Assembly: GCA_903842065.1 (NCBI GenBank)
Contig: CAIMKZ010000106.1
Location: 1 to 64,000 of the forward strand
DNA: 64,000 nucleotides
Direction: 5' to 3'
Source of the DNA: an uncultured Acidobacteriaceae bacterium
Lineage (GTDB): Bacteria > Acidobacteriota > Terriglobia > Terriglobales > Acidobacteriaceae
Shown: positions 35,213-43,658 of the stretch, piece after piece
How positions within the stretch are numbered: position 1 is the stretch's first letter
Layout: each line of letters opens with the position of its first letter
The notes under the pieces: generated by a model
Told to the model about the DNA's origin: nothing
The model's input: the letters and a program-made list of their open reading frames with translations, nothing else
The model's database searches: none
Position numbers and translations under genes: made by a program

Positions 35213-36856
35213 ATGACTAGTCAGGAATGGCAACAACCCCAAAACAAATCGGGCAAGCGCTGGATCGTCGTGCTCGCCGCCATTGTCGTGGTGCTCCTCG
35301 CCGCAATCGCCCTGGTGCCGGTCTTCTTCAATGCAGACTCCTTCCGGCCCAAAGTCGAAGCCCAACTCACCGCCGCGCTCGGCAGACCGGTCACCATGAG
35401 CCATCTCGGCCTGTCGCTCCTCTCCGGCAGCCTGGTGGCCGACAACGTCACCATCGCCGACGATCCCGCATTTGGCGGCTCGCCCTTCTTTTCCGCCCGA
35501 TCCCTGCACATCGCGGTCAACATGCGCGAACTCCTGCTTCATCGCCAACTGCACATCGCGGGCTTCACCGCCGACTCGCCCTCTATCCGCCTCATTCCCG
35601 GCAAGCAGGGTGCGTGGAACTATTCAACCCTGGGCGGCGCAAGCAAGACTTCCGAATCCACTACACCCACTGACCTGAGCGTCGATCGCTTCGAGATCAA
35701 GAACGGCAGCCTGACCGTCGCGCCGCTCTCGTCCAAAGGCAATCCTGTCGTCTACAACCACGTCGATCTGGTCGTGGAGCATCTGTCGCTCTCGACCCCC
35801 ATGCCCTTCACGCTCACCGCCAACCTGCCCGCCGGAGGCACGCTGAAGCTTACCGGAACGGCGGGCCCAGTCGCCCAGCCTGACGTAGCCAGGACGCCGA
35901 TTCAGGCCTCCTTCTCCGCAAAGAACCTCGACCCTGTCGCCGCAAACCTCATCGAGCCCGGCTCCGGTGTTGCGATGGTTGCGGACATCGACGGGCAGGC
36001 CGCCTCCGACGGCAAGACCCTCACGGTAAACGGCAAAGTGAAAGCCTCGCGCCTCAGGCTCGCGGCCAATGGCAAACCGGCCACGCAACCCGTCAACCTC
36101 GATCTCTCCATCTCAGAGGATCTCGGCGCGGAGTCCGGCAAGGTTCGAGACATCGCCATCCACACTGGACCGCTCGCCGCGCATCTGAAAGGCGCATTCC
36201 AGATGAACGATGCGGGCGTCGTGCTCAATCTGCATCTCGCCGCGCCCAGCCTGCCGGTCGATGCGCTCGTTGACCTGCTCCCCTCGGCTGGAGTCACGCT
36301 CCCCACCGGATCGTCGCTCCACGGCGGCACCCTCTCCGCCAATCTCGATATCACCGGCCCGGCCGATTCGCCGCGCATCACCGGACCCATCGAGATCGAC
36401 AACACCGAGTTGGTCGGCTTCGATCTGGCCACAAAGATCCAGGGACTCATGAAGCCTCTCGGCTCCTCGCCCGGCGGCGGCACCGCAATTAAGCTGCTGC
36501 GCTCCGATATCGTTAACACCGCGCAGTTAACCAAGTTCGACAATCTCTTGCTCGATGTCCCCAACCTCGGCACCGCCACCGGAGGCGGCACGGTATCGGC
36601 CGCCAACGATCTCAACTTCGAGGTAACCGCCAAACTCGCCGCAGCCGACCCGGCCAGCATCGGCGCAAGCCTCCTGAGTTCAGCCGCAGGCCTCACCGTA
36701 CCCATCACCGTCACCGGCAACGCTTCCAACCCCTCCATTCACGTCCATGCCGGAGCGCTGCTCAAACAAAATGCCAACTCCCTGCTCAACGGCATCAAGA
36801 GCGGCGATACCAAATCCGGGCTAAGCGGTTTGTTGAATTCGCTCATCCACAAATAG
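35213..36856 (+). CDS. AsmA-family envelope protein
   Basis: A 547-residue protein from ATG 35213, which follows a strong GGAGG site. It has one N-terminal membrane helix (WIVVLAAIVVVLLAAIALVPVFF). The AsmA pattern follows: FRPKVEAQLTAALGRPVTMSHLGLSLLSGSLVADNVTIADDP, and then long beta-rich repeats of the TamB/YhdP type, with the AsmA_2 segment near the C-terminus. Family members bridge the periplasm and influence lipid transport or outer-membrane assembly. The frame is open far upstream (to 34790), but that part overlaps the previous gene and has no codon sense. It is followed by repeat sequence. Confidence 0.85.
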   Translation: MTSQEWQQPQNKSGKRWIVVLAAIVVVLLAAIALVPVFFNADSFRPKVEAQLTAALGRPVTMSHLGLSLLSGSLVADNVTIADDPAFGGSPFFSARSLHIAVNMRELLLHRQLHIAGFTADSPSIRLIPGKQGAWNYSTLGGASKTSESTTPTDLSVDRFEIKNGSLTVAPLSSKGNPVVYNHVDLVVEHLSLSTPMPFTLTANLPAGGTLKLTGTAGPVAQPDVARTPIQASFSAKNLDPVAANLIEPGSGVAMVADIDGQAASDGKTLTVNGKVKASRLRLAANGKPATQPVNLDLSISEDLGAESGKVRDIAIHTGPLAAHLKGAFQMNDAGVVLNLHLAAPSLPVDALVDLLPSAGVTLPTGSSLHGGTLSANLDITGPADSPRITGPIEIDNTELVGFDLATKIQGLMKPLGSSPGGGTAIKLLRSDIVNTAQLTKFDNLLLDVPNLGTATGGGTVSAANDLNFEVTAKLAAADPASIGASLLSSAAGLTVPITVTGNASNPSIHVHAGALLKQNANSLLNGIKSGDTKSGLSGLLNSLIHK

Positions 36857-36860
36857 AGGG

Positions 36861-36944
36861 AACTCTCAACCCACCACAAACATGGGTGCCCCGAGCCTGC
36901 CCTGAGCGCAGCCGAAGGGGCCCTCGCCTTTGGAGACCGGGGAA
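36861..36944. repeat. family A repeat, compound copy
   Basis: The flank AACTCTCAACCCACCACAAACAT leads into GGGTGCCCC, then a G+C-rich stretch with CTGAGCGCAGCCGAAGGGGCC and CCTTTGGAGACCGGGGAA. Two palindromic modules appear to have been combined or inserted one within the other. It lies between the convergent AsmA and TonB-like genes. Confidence 0.65.
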
Positions 36945-36989
36945 CTCCCCTCAAACCAGCCCCGACGCGCCGCAGACGCAATCCCCCGC

Positions 36990-37688
36990 TCAGTCCAGCC
37001 GGAAGACTACGTTCACCGTCGTCTCCACCTCAATCGGCGCACCGTTCAGCAGGTAGGGCCTGTAGCGCCAGTTGCTCACCGCATCCAGCGCGGCCTGCCG
37101 CAACATCGGCGGCCCGCTATCGACGCGCAGATTCTCAATCGTGCCGCTGCGCGAGATCGTCGCCTCCAGCACCACCGTGCCCTGTGTCCGCGTCTCCCGC
37201 GCGATCACCGGATAGACGGGCAGCGTCTTGTGAATCAGCAGCCCTTCTTCCATCGAACTGGGAACACGAATGGTCCGCTGTTCCGGCCCGCGCACGACGT
37301 TCGCCGCTTCGCCCGTGCCAAACGCATCGCTCGCGGGCGGCAACGGCCCGGCGAAATCGGCCGTGTTGATCGCAAGCGGCGTTTCGGCTCTTTCGGGAAT
37401 ATAGATATTCGTGGGAATCTGTCGCGGCGCGTGGATGCCCATATCCAGAACAGCCGGCGTGATGCGTACTGCTTCGGTGCGCACGAGAGGCTTCGGCTCC
37501 TCCACCTGAATCGCCGGCGCATCCAGCAGGAACGCGCCCACTACCCGGGGAAGCATATGCGGGTAGAGCAGTGGAACCATCACCAGCGCTGCCACGGCCG
37601 TGGTTTCAACAAACGATGCCGCAATCAGACCTGCACGGCTGCGGCTGCGGATTCTTCCAGCGGATGCGAAAACGGAGTCTTCAAACAT
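36990..37688 (-). CDS. TonB-like energy transducer
   Basis: A 232-residue protein. It has an N-terminal membrane helix (IAASFVETTAVAALVMVPLLY), a Pro-containing periplasmic linker, and a C-terminal TonB domain from about residue 155 (LIHKTLPVYPVIARETRTQGTVVLEATISRSGTIENLRVDSGPPMLRQAALDAVSNWRYRPYLLNG). The typical G-x-V-x-L and W-x-Y-x-P landmarks are present. It may transmit proton-motive energy to an outer-membrane receptor. No ExbB/ExbD or receptor genes are close. GGGAGG precedes the ATG. Confidence 0.85.
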   Translation of the reverse strand: MFEDSVFASAGRIRSRSRAGLIAASFVETTAVAALVMVPLLYPHMLPRVVGAFLLDAPAIQVEEPKPLVRTEAVRITPAVLDMGIHAPRQIPTNIYIPERAETPLAINTADFAGPLPPASDAFGTGEAANVVRGPEQRTIRVPSSMEEGLLIHKTLPVYPVIARETRTQGTVVLEATISRSGTIENLRVDSGPPMLRQAALDAVSNWRYRPYLLNGAPIEVETTVNVVFRLD

Positions 37689-37847
37689 GGCCTGCCTCCC
37701 GCGGGTCTTTCAGGGAGGAGCGGCGCACTTCGCCTCTTGGCTCCGCGCGCCATCTTCCAGCGCCGCGGCCCCTAAGGCCCTCCGTTCATCCCCTTCATAA
37801 CCTGCACACTCCTGTAGACACCGGCACTCGGCAAACTGTTCCCAACC

Positions 37848-37924
37848 ACTCTCAACCCACCCCATACATTGGGTGCCCCAGGTCTGGATTTTCAGATCTG
37901 GGAGAGATCACCTCTCAACCCGCC
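37848..37924. repeat. family A palindromic repeat
   Basis: CTCTCAACCCACCCCA and CTCTCAACCCGCC flank GGGTGCCCCAGGTCTG/CAGATCTGGGAGAG with loop GATTTT. It directly precedes the methyltransferase gene and creates a spurious N-terminal extension of its frame. Confidence 0.8.
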
Positions 37925-37947
37925 TGCCCTCGTGCTATGGTTCCCAA

Positions 37948-38709
37948 GTGAGCGCAACAAAGCCTAAAGCCCGCAGCCGCCTGACCGGCCTCTCCGTAAA
38001 GACCGGCCTCATCAGCCACCCCTTCGACCTTGAGAACGGCGTCCGCACCAGCGGCCTGGTCGCGGCCCGCGATCTCGGCACCGGCCACCGCCACCAGCGC
38101 CACGCCACCGCCTACTACGCCATCGCCCCTTCGGTCTTCCACTCGCTCATTGCGCGCTGGCGCCGCACGCGCGGCGTAGCTCCGCTTGAGGAGTACACCT
38201 TCATCGACCTCGGCGCGGGAATGGGTCGCGCCATGCTCATGGCCGCGGAGATGCCCTTCCGCGCCGTCCTCGGCGTCGAGTTCCAGTCCAGTCTGGCGCG
38301 GATCGGCCGCAACAACATGGCGCAGTGGCGCGCCACCGGCCGCGCCCAGGCTCCCATGCGCATGTACTGCTGTGACGCCGTCGAGTTCCCGCTCCCCGCC
38401 GGCCCCTGCGTGGTCTTCCTCTTCAACCCCTTCGGCGAACCCGTAATGAAGCGTCTCCTCGCGCGCTGGAGCACCGCGCTCAAAGGCCGCGAGGGCCAGC
38501 TCGATCTGCTCTACGTCAACAACGAACAGGACCGCCTCCTGCGCATCACGCCAGGCTGGCACCGGCTCTTCTACGGACCCATCAAGCGATCGAAGTTCGA
38601 TCTCGCCGCCGACCGCAGCATCCTCTACAACCAGCCCGGCGCAGAGTACGCCGCACACACCTTCGAGGACTGCGCCATCTACCGATGGAAAGGCAGCACC
38701 CTCAAGTAG
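37948..38709 (+). CDS. class I SAM-dependent methyltransferase
   Basis: A 253-residue protein from GTG 37948. It has a Rossmann fold of the SAM-methyltransferase type: motif I FIDLGAGMGRAMLMAA, motif II VLGVEFQSSL, a later VVFLFNPFGEPVM in place of the catalytic loop. The FNPFG segment occurs in a group of proteins of unknown substrate. The frame is open upstream to 37873, but that part is the family A repeat. No obvious operon partner: it stands between the TonB-like gene (opposite strand) and the kinase gene 76 bases downstream. Confidence 0.8.
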   Translation: MSATKPKARSRLTGLSVKTGLISHPFDLENGVRTSGLVAARDLGTGHRHQRHATAYYAIAPSVFHSLIARWRRTRGVAPLEEYTFIDLGAGMGRAMLMAAEMPFRAVLGVEFQSSLARIGRNNMAQWRATGRAQAPMRMYCCDAVEFPLPAGPCVVFLFNPFGEPVMKRLLARWSTALKGREGQLDLLYVNNEQDRLLRITPGWHRLFYGPIKRSKFDLAADRSILYNQPGAEYAAHTFEDCAIYRWKGSTLK

Positions 38710-38785
38710 CGCGATGTGCCGGCCTCCCTTGCCCCAGCGCCCGCGAACTGCTAGCCTCTTTGTACTCTGAAGTCGGAGCAGGCTC

Positions 38786-39772
38786 TTGAGCAAAGCGCAC
38801 CTGATCCTCGGAATCGGCGAACTGCTGTGGGATATCCTCCCCCGGCCGCACGCGGGCGGTGTCGAGGTTGACGTTCCCATCCCCGGCCAGCACGCGAACG
38901 CCAAAGGCGTGGCGCTGCTCGGCGGCGCTCCGGCCAACTTCGCCGTCATGGCCGGCCGCCTCGGCGATCACACCGCCGTCTTAAGCCGCATCGGCCGCGA
39001 CGAGCTGGGCCGCAAGGCCCTGGACTACCTCGACCCGATGCCCGTCGATACCGGCTCGCTACAGATCGATCACGAACGGCCGACAGGCATCGTGACCGTC
39101 GCATTCGAGAACAATGAGCCTCGCTACACCATCCACCAGCCCGCCGCCTGGGACTTTTTCGAACTCTCGGACGAGTGGGTACAGAGAGCCGAGCGAGCCG
39201 ACGCCATCTGCTTCGGCTCGCTCGCCCAGCGCAGCCGCGCATCGCGGCAGACCATTCAGGAACTCGTCTCGGAGTCTTCGTCTAGCTGCGTCCGCGTCTT
39301 CGACGTGAACCTGCGCCCGCCCTTCCTGTCGGCAGAGGTCATCGAGGAGTCGCTCGAACTGGCCACTGTGGTCAAGATGAACGACGCCGAGCTGCCCCGG
39401 GTGCTGGAACTGCTCGGTATCCCCATTGATAGCGAAGCAGACCTGCGACCCGGCGCCGAGCGCCTTCTCAACGAGTTCCCCGAACTCAAGCTGATCGCCA
39501 TCACCCGCGGCGCGAACGGCAGCATGCTCGTGGCCCGCGACGAGTGGGACGATCACCCCGGCTATCCCGTCAACGTGGCCGACCCCATCGGCGCGGGAGA
39601 CGCTTTCACCGCCGCGCTCACCCACTACATGCTGCGCGGCGCCTCGTTAGCCAGGCTCAACGAAGCAGGCAACCGCTGGGGCGGATGGGTAGCCTCGCAG
39701 TCCGGCGCAATGCCCGCCCTCCCCGACGAACTCCGCCGTCAGATCGCCGCCGCCATCGAAGAAGAAGACTGA
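38786..39772 (+). CDS. PfkB-family sugar kinase, fructokinase-like
   Basis: A 328-residue ribokinase-fold kinase. The N-terminal segment ILGIGELLWDILP and GGAPANFAVMAGRLG bind the sugar. The C-terminal ATP and anion-hole motif is PIGAGDAFTAAL, whose aspartate is the catalytic base. GELLWD at the start is typical of fructokinase-like members. It would phosphorylate a hexose in the cytosol. TTG 38786 is the start; CGGAGCAGG precedes it. It is followed by a tandem repeat and mqnC. Confidence 0.87.
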   Translation: MSKAHLILGIGELLWDILPRPHAGGVEVDVPIPGQHANAKGVALLGGAPANFAVMAGRLGDHTAVLSRIGRDELGRKALDYLDPMPVDTGSLQIDHERPTGIVTVAFENNEPRYTIHQPAAWDFFELSDEWVQRAERADAICFGSLAQRSRASRQTIQELVSESSSSCVRVFDVNLRPPFLSAEVIEESLELATVVKMNDAELPRVLELLGIPIDSEADLRPGAERLLNEFPELKLIAITRGANGSMLVARDEWDDHPGYPVNVADPIGAGDAFTAALTHYMLRGASLARLNEAGNRWGGWVASQSGAMPALPDELRRQIAAAIEEED

Positions 39773-39774
39773 AG

Positions 39775-39829
39775 GGTCTTTAGGTCTTTAGGTCTTTAGG
39801 TCTTTACGTCCCTAGTCCCTAGTCCCTGT
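39775..39829. repeat. tandem octamer repeat upstream of mqnC
   Basis: Four perfect copies of GGTCTTTA (39775-39806) are followed by CGT and two and a half copies of CCCTAGT, ending ten bases before the mqnC start codon. The number of units could vary by slippage and would change the distance between promoter and start. Confidence 0.8.
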
Positions 39830-39840
39830 AAAATCAAGCT

Positions 39841-40887
39841 ATGCCGATCTCGCGCCAGCAAGCGCTCGACTACTTCCTCTCCCCCGATCTCCTCGGCCTT
39901 GGCTTTGAGGCCGATGCCGTCCGCCGCCGCCTCCATCCGGAGGGCGTGGCCACCTACATCATCGATCGCAACATCAACTACACCAACTACTGCACCGAGC
40001 ACTGCACCTTCTGCGCCTTCTACCGGCCGCTCAAAGGACCGCAAGCCGCCGAAGGCTACATCCTCGACTTCGCCACGATCTACGAGAAGATCGCCGAGAC
40101 CATCGAGATGGGCGGCACCGGCGTACTCATGCAGGGCGGCATCCATCCCGACCTCAAGATCGACTGGTTCGAGCGGCTCTTCACCGGCATCAAGCAGCGC
40201 TTCCCTCAGATATGGCTCCACTGCCTGTCGGCCTCTGAGATCCTCGCCATCGCCGAGTACTCAAACCTCGACCTGCGCACCACCATCGCCCGTCTGCGCG
40301 ATGCAGGGTTGCAGTCGATCCCCGGCGGCGGAGCCGAGATCCTCGATGACGACGTGCGCGCCCGCATCGCCCGCCTCAAGTGCCGGACAGAAGATTGGTT
40401 GAGCGTCCACCGCACCGCGCATCAACTTGGCATGAGAACAACCGCCACCATGATGTTCGGCGTCGGCGAGACCTTCGACCAGCGCATCAACCACTTCGAA
40501 GTGATCCGCAAACTACAGGAAGAGACCGGCGGCTTCACGGCCTTCATCCCCTGGAGCTTCCAGCCCAAACACACCGCCCTCGGCGGCAAGGGATGGGAAG
40601 AGGCCACATCGGTCGAATACTTGAAGACCCTCGCCATCTCGCGCCTGTATCTCGAGAACATCGAGAACGTGCAAGCCAGCTGGGTTACGCAAGGGCTCAA
40701 GGTGCTGCAGATGGGCCTGCACTTCGGCGGCAACGACGTGGGCTCGGTGATGCTCGAAGAGAACGTGGTGAAGGCCGCGGGCACTTCGAACTGCACAACG
40801 GAAGAAGAGCTGCGCCGCCTCATCCGCGACGCCGGCTTCAAGCCTGTCCAGCGCGACACGCTCTATCGGACGATGTTCCTGAGCTAG
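39841..40887 (+). CDS. mqnC: cyclic dehypoxanthine futalosine synthase MqnC
   Basis: A 348-residue radical SAM enzyme of the futalosine route to menaquinone. The cluster cysteines are C51, C55 and C58 in NINYTNYCTEHCTFCAFYRP, the CxxxCxxC form. GGIHPDLKI, LHCLSASEI and SIPGGGAEIL are MqnC/MqnE family marks; the DRNINYTN start favours MqnC over MqnE. It closes dehypoxanthine futalosine to the cyclic form. Its other pathway genes are not in the window. Its stop overlaps the convergent hypothetical gene by four bases. Confidence 0.92.
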   Translation: MPISRQQALDYFLSPDLLGLGFEADAVRRRLHPEGVATYIIDRNINYTNYCTEHCTFCAFYRPLKGPQAAEGYILDFATIYEKIAETIEMGGTGVLMQGGIHPDLKIDWFERLFTGIKQRFPQIWLHCLSASEILAIAEYSNLDLRTTIARLRDAGLQSIPGGGAEILDDDVRARIARLKCRTEDWLSVHRTAHQLGMRTTATMMFGVGETFDQRINHFEVIRKLQEETGGFTAFIPWSFQPKHTALGGKGWEEATSVEYLKTLAISRLYLENIENVQASWVTQGLKVLQMGLHFGGNDVGSVMLEENVVKAAGTSNCTTEEELRRLIRDAGFKPVQRDTLYRTMFLS

Positions 40888-41327
40888 CTGGCAGACCCAT
40901 GCTCACGCTGTCTGGAACCCCGTTGTTCGTGAAACCAGAGTCGCGCAGAAAAGTCCTCGGCTCCTGGGGTTCCAGGGATCCGAAGATCTTTGCGTAATTC
41001 CCAAATCAACCTGGAAATCCGGGCATTATTCTCTTCGCGAGGGTTATCGGAGTTCATGGAGGCGATCAGCGATTGGAGCGATGCCAAAACGCCACGTGAG
41101 CCAATCAGATCTAGCGTATTGCATTCTTTCAGGAAAACCCGATGAGTCTCCGGGTTCGGCGGCCCTACATTTGCGCTCAGCGCAGCTAAGAATTCTTTGT
41201 ACTGTTCATACTTCCATTTGCGCCAGTCAGCTTCCCGTTCTTTCCTCTTTGTGAAGAGATAGCTTAAAGCAGCCACAATCACAGCAGTTGTTGCCGCGAT
41301 TGCTTCGACGATCACAGACACGTTCAT
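40884..41327 (-). CDS. hypothetical protein with one membrane helix
   Basis: A 147-residue protein. The N-terminal helix (VIVEAIAATTAVIVAALSYLF) is followed by a strongly basic TKRKEREADWRKWKYEQYKEF and an amphipathic helical region. It resembles many small membrane-anchored proteins of unknown role found in accessory regions. The gene is A/T-richer than mqnC. Its 3' end overlaps mqnC in convergent orientation, which suggests a late arrival. The next gene on the other strand is a BrnT-like toxin gene 50 bases away. Confidence 0.55.
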   Translation of the reverse strand: MNVSVIVEAIAATTAVIVAALSYLFTKRKEREADWRKWKYEQYKEFLAALSANVGPPNPETHRVFLKECNTLDLIGSRGVLASLQSLIASMNSDNPREENNARISRLIWELRKDLRIPGTPGAEDFSARLWFHEQRGSRQREHGSAS

Positions 41328-41376
41328 AGCGATTCACTATACTCCATCCAAGACCCATGAGGGAGTAAGATTCGCT

Positions 41377-41661
41377 GTGTACGAATGGGACGAAGCCAAG
41401 CGCGAAGCGAACCTGCGCAAGCATGGGCTCGACTTCGACGACGCAGATTCTGTCTTCGAGAATCCGAACAAGATCACGTTCGCTGTGTCTGGCCGCGCGG
41501 AACCGCGGTGGCGAGATATAGCGCTGGTTGAGTCGTGTGGGACAGTTTTTGCCCTCGTTTACACCGTTCGCGGGTACAATATACGTATCATTTCGTTCCG
41601 CAGAGCTTCGCGGAGGGAGAGGCGAGTCTATGACCATCTCCGGCCAAACAAGCAGAACTGA
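41377..41661 (+). CDS. BrnT-family toxin-like protein
   Basis: A 94-residue protein of the BrnT family. The start YEWDEAKREANLRKHGLDFDDA and the later GRAEPRWRDIAL, VYTVRGYNIRIISFRRASRRERRVY match the family (WDxxKxxxNxxKHG at the N-terminus; R-ISxRxAxxxER-Y at the C-terminus). BrnT proteins are RelE-fold ribonucleases that act on translation and are neutralised by BrnA. GTG 41377 follows GAGGGAGTAAG. The next gene overlaps it by 32 bases, the arrangement expected for a toxin-antitoxin pair. Confidence 0.83.
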   Translation: MYEWDEAKREANLRKHGLDFDDADSVFENPNKITFAVSGRAEPRWRDIALVESCGTVFALVYTVRGYNIRIISFRRASRRERRVYDHLRPNKQN

Positions 41662-41857
41662 TTGGGCATGGGTCAAGAAGCAGATTGCGGAAGACGCGCC
41701 AATCCCCTATGACCCGAATGATCCAGACGACGGCCCTTACGATCCCAACGACGATGCGGCGGTTGATCGTTTCCTCACAGAAGCCAATCTTGTCCGCCCT
41801 GTGCCCCAGACGCCTGGAGTCAAACGGGACAATGAACGGATACCCAAAGCCTCGTAA
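41630..41857 (+). CDS. putative antitoxin partner of the BrnT-like protein
   Basis: A 75-residue acidic protein from ATG 41630, which follows CGGAGGGAGAGG. It contains TDWAWVKKQIAEDAPI and the repeated PYDPNDPDD/PYDPNDD. TDWxxV is compatible with the N-terminal, toxin-wrapping part of BrnA-like proteins, but there is no ribbon-helix-helix DNA-binding end, so it would not autoregulate in the usual way. The 32-base overlap with the toxin gene supports a functional pair. The antitoxin role is inferred from position. Confidence 0.6.
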   Translation: MTISGQTSRTDWAWVKKQIAEDAPIPYDPNDPDDGPYDPNDDAAVDRFLTEANLVRPVPQTPGVKRDNERIPKAS

Positions 41858-41907
41858 CCTGATTTTTCCGGCTTAGCCGCATCTGAGTGCTTCCTGCGGC
41901 GAACCGA

Positions 41908-42873
41908 TTAGCTGAGCGAAGCCGCGCTCTGACTGGCCAGAGCCGACCGGTACCACTCCACCATCTTCCCCAGGCCTTCCCTGAAGCCGACCTTCGGCTC
42001 GTAGCCCATCAGCTCGCGAGCCAGGCGGATATCGGCCATCGAATCGCGGATATCTCCCGCGCGCGGCTCCGTATAAGCCGCGGGGCCGGCGTATCCGGTC
42101 AACTCCTGCAGCATCGCGTAGGCCTCATTCAGAGCTATGCGCGTGCCGGCGGCCAGGTTGATCGCCTTACCTGACACCTTCTCGGCCGGGGCCGATGCTG
42201 CCAGAAGGTTGCCCTCAACCACGTTGTCGATATAGGTAAAGTCGCGGCTCTGCGTGCCGTCTCCGTAGATCGTGGGCTGCTCGCCGGTCAGCATCTCGCG
42301 GCAGAACAGCGCCAGAACGCCAGAGCGCAGGGAATCTCCCTGCTGATATGGCCCAAAGACATTGAAGTAGCGCAGCACCACCGTCTCCAGCCCATACATG
42401 CGCTCAAAGACCCTCATGTACTGCTCGCAGGCCAGCTTGGCTACCGCGTAGGGAGAGATCGGAGATGGCGTCAGACCTTCATGCTTGGGCAGTTCCGGCG
42501 ATTCGCCATATACCGAAGACGTTCCGGCAAAGATCACTCGCCGCACGCCGGCATCGCGTGCCGCAACCAGCAGGTTGAGCGTGGCCGTGACGCTATGCAG
42601 ATTGGTTGCAATCGGATCGATCACCGAGTTCGGCACCGACGCAAGGGCCGCCTGATGAAAGACAACCTCGACGCCCCGGCAGGCCTGTTGGCAGGTGGGC
42701 AGGTCCGTCAGGTCGCCCTCGATGAACTCCATCTGCTCGAGTCCAACTAAATTGGCCCGTTTCCCTGTAATGAAGCTATCGATACCTCTAACGCTATCCC
42801 CGCGGGCAACCAGTTCGGCGGCAATGGAACGGCCGATAAACCCGGCGGAGCCTGTAACCAGATACTTCGCCAC
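41908..42873 (-). CDS. NAD-dependent sugar-nucleotide epimerase (extended SDR)
   Basis: A 321-residue extended SDR. The NAD site is VTGSAGFIG and the catalytic pair is Y-x3-K in SPYAVAKLACEQY, with SSVYG supplying the serine/threonine. VVLRYFNVFGPYQ and DFTYIDNVV are typical of UDP-glucose/UDP-GlcNAc 4-epimerases of the WbpP/WbgU/Gne group. It probably interconverts UDP-GlcNAc(A) and UDP-GalNAc(A). The gene lies 18 kb from the polysaccharide locus but could supply it. GTG 42873 follows CGGAGATTAT. Confidence 0.87.
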   Translation of the reverse strand: MAKYLVTGSAGFIGRSIAAELVARGDSVRGIDSFITGKRANLVGLEQMEFIEGDLTDLPTCQQACRGVEVVFHQAALASVPNSVIDPIATNLHSVTATLNLLVAARDAGVRRVIFAGTSSVYGESPELPKHEGLTPSPISPYAVAKLACEQYMRVFERMYGLETVVLRYFNVFGPYQQGDSLRSGVLALFCREMLTGEQPTIYGDGTQSRDFTYIDNVVEGNLLAASAPAEKVSGKAINLAAGTRIALNEAYAMLQELTGYAGPAAYTEPRAGDIRDSMADIRLARELMGYEPKVGFREGLGKMVEWYRSALASQSAASLS

Positions 42874-42973
42874 ATAATCTCCGAAATTCTCTTCGTATCG
42901 ATCTCATGATATCACCGGGCTAGTGGCGTTCCAGGGCGCAGACGCGGCCATGCGCGATGCGGCTTCATCCAAC

Positions 42974-43570
42974 TCAACCCTCGGCCAGCTTGTGGCCAAG
43001 CTGCCGGGCGCGCTCGAGTTCCCGCTCGGTGAGCACGTAGTGGGGCTTGTTCGCAACCAGGCCCATCCACATGGAGCCCACCGGCTTTGCGCCCAGCATT
43101 GCGGCCGTGAGCCGGAGCGCTCTTGCCGCGCCCGTGGCTATGGGAATGAAGATTCCCGGCGCTGCCGAGGAGGCAATCAATACGGCCCTGCGTGTGGCCT
43201 TGCGGCGGCGCGACTTGGGAGCGTTCTGCCCCCACGGCCAGAAGGCCAGACCCACCAGCCGCTCCATCCAGCGGCGGAAGATCGCAGTAACGTTGTAGCA
43301 ATTCACAGGCGAAGCCAGCACGATGGCATCGGCCGCGTCGAGCTCTTTGAGCATCGGCTCCAGATCGTCTTCCTGAAGACAATGTCCGCGCTCCTCGCCC
43401 TGTGTCTGCATGCAGCCCCGGCAGTTGATGCAGAACTCGATGCGCTGCTCGCGAAGGTGGAAGACCATTGTCTCCGCACCCTTCTCACGCGCGCCTGCAA
43501 GAACCGCATCGACTGCCTGCTCGATGGTGCCGCCCTTGCGGTAGCTGCCACAGACCGCTACGACCTTCAT
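42974..43570 (-). CDS. NADPH-dependent FMN reductase / iron-sulfur flavoprotein-like
   Basis: A 198-residue flavodoxin-fold protein. VCGSYRKGGTIEQAVD is the FMN phosphate loop, and ASPVNCYNVTAIFRRWMERL the second flavin-binding segment. A cysteine-rich CINCRGCMQTQGEERGHC lies in the position where iron-sulfur flavoproteins bind a cluster, but one ligand spacing differs, so metal binding is uncertain. It reduces small substrates or quinones with NAD(P)H. A strong GGAGG precedes the start. Stands alone, divergent from the lipoprotein gene. Confidence 0.82.
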   Translation of the reverse strand: MKVVAVCGSYRKGGTIEQAVDAVLAGAREKGAETMVFHLREQRIEFCINCRGCMQTQGEERGHCLQEDDLEPMLKELDAADAIVLASPVNCYNVTAIFRRWMERLVGLAFWPWGQNAPKSRRRKATRRAVLIASSAAPGIFIPIATGAARALRLTAAMLGAKPVGSMWMGLVANKPHYVLTERELERARQLGHKLAEG

Positions 43571-43658
43571 GAGAACCTCCGTCGGCCTTCGCGGGAATCT
43601 GGCTGCGCCGCTCCCGGGCCGCTGTTATCTGCGACCAGTGTACTGCTATCCTTGATTC

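Noticed and set aside
36990-37688. A complete TonB-ExbB-ExbD system
   Set aside because: Only the TonB-like protein is present; no ExbB, ExbD or receptor gene was found nearby.
39775-39829. CRISPR-like array from the tandem repeats
   Set aside because: The units are contiguous octamers without spacers. No array with regular spacers was seen anywhere in the window.
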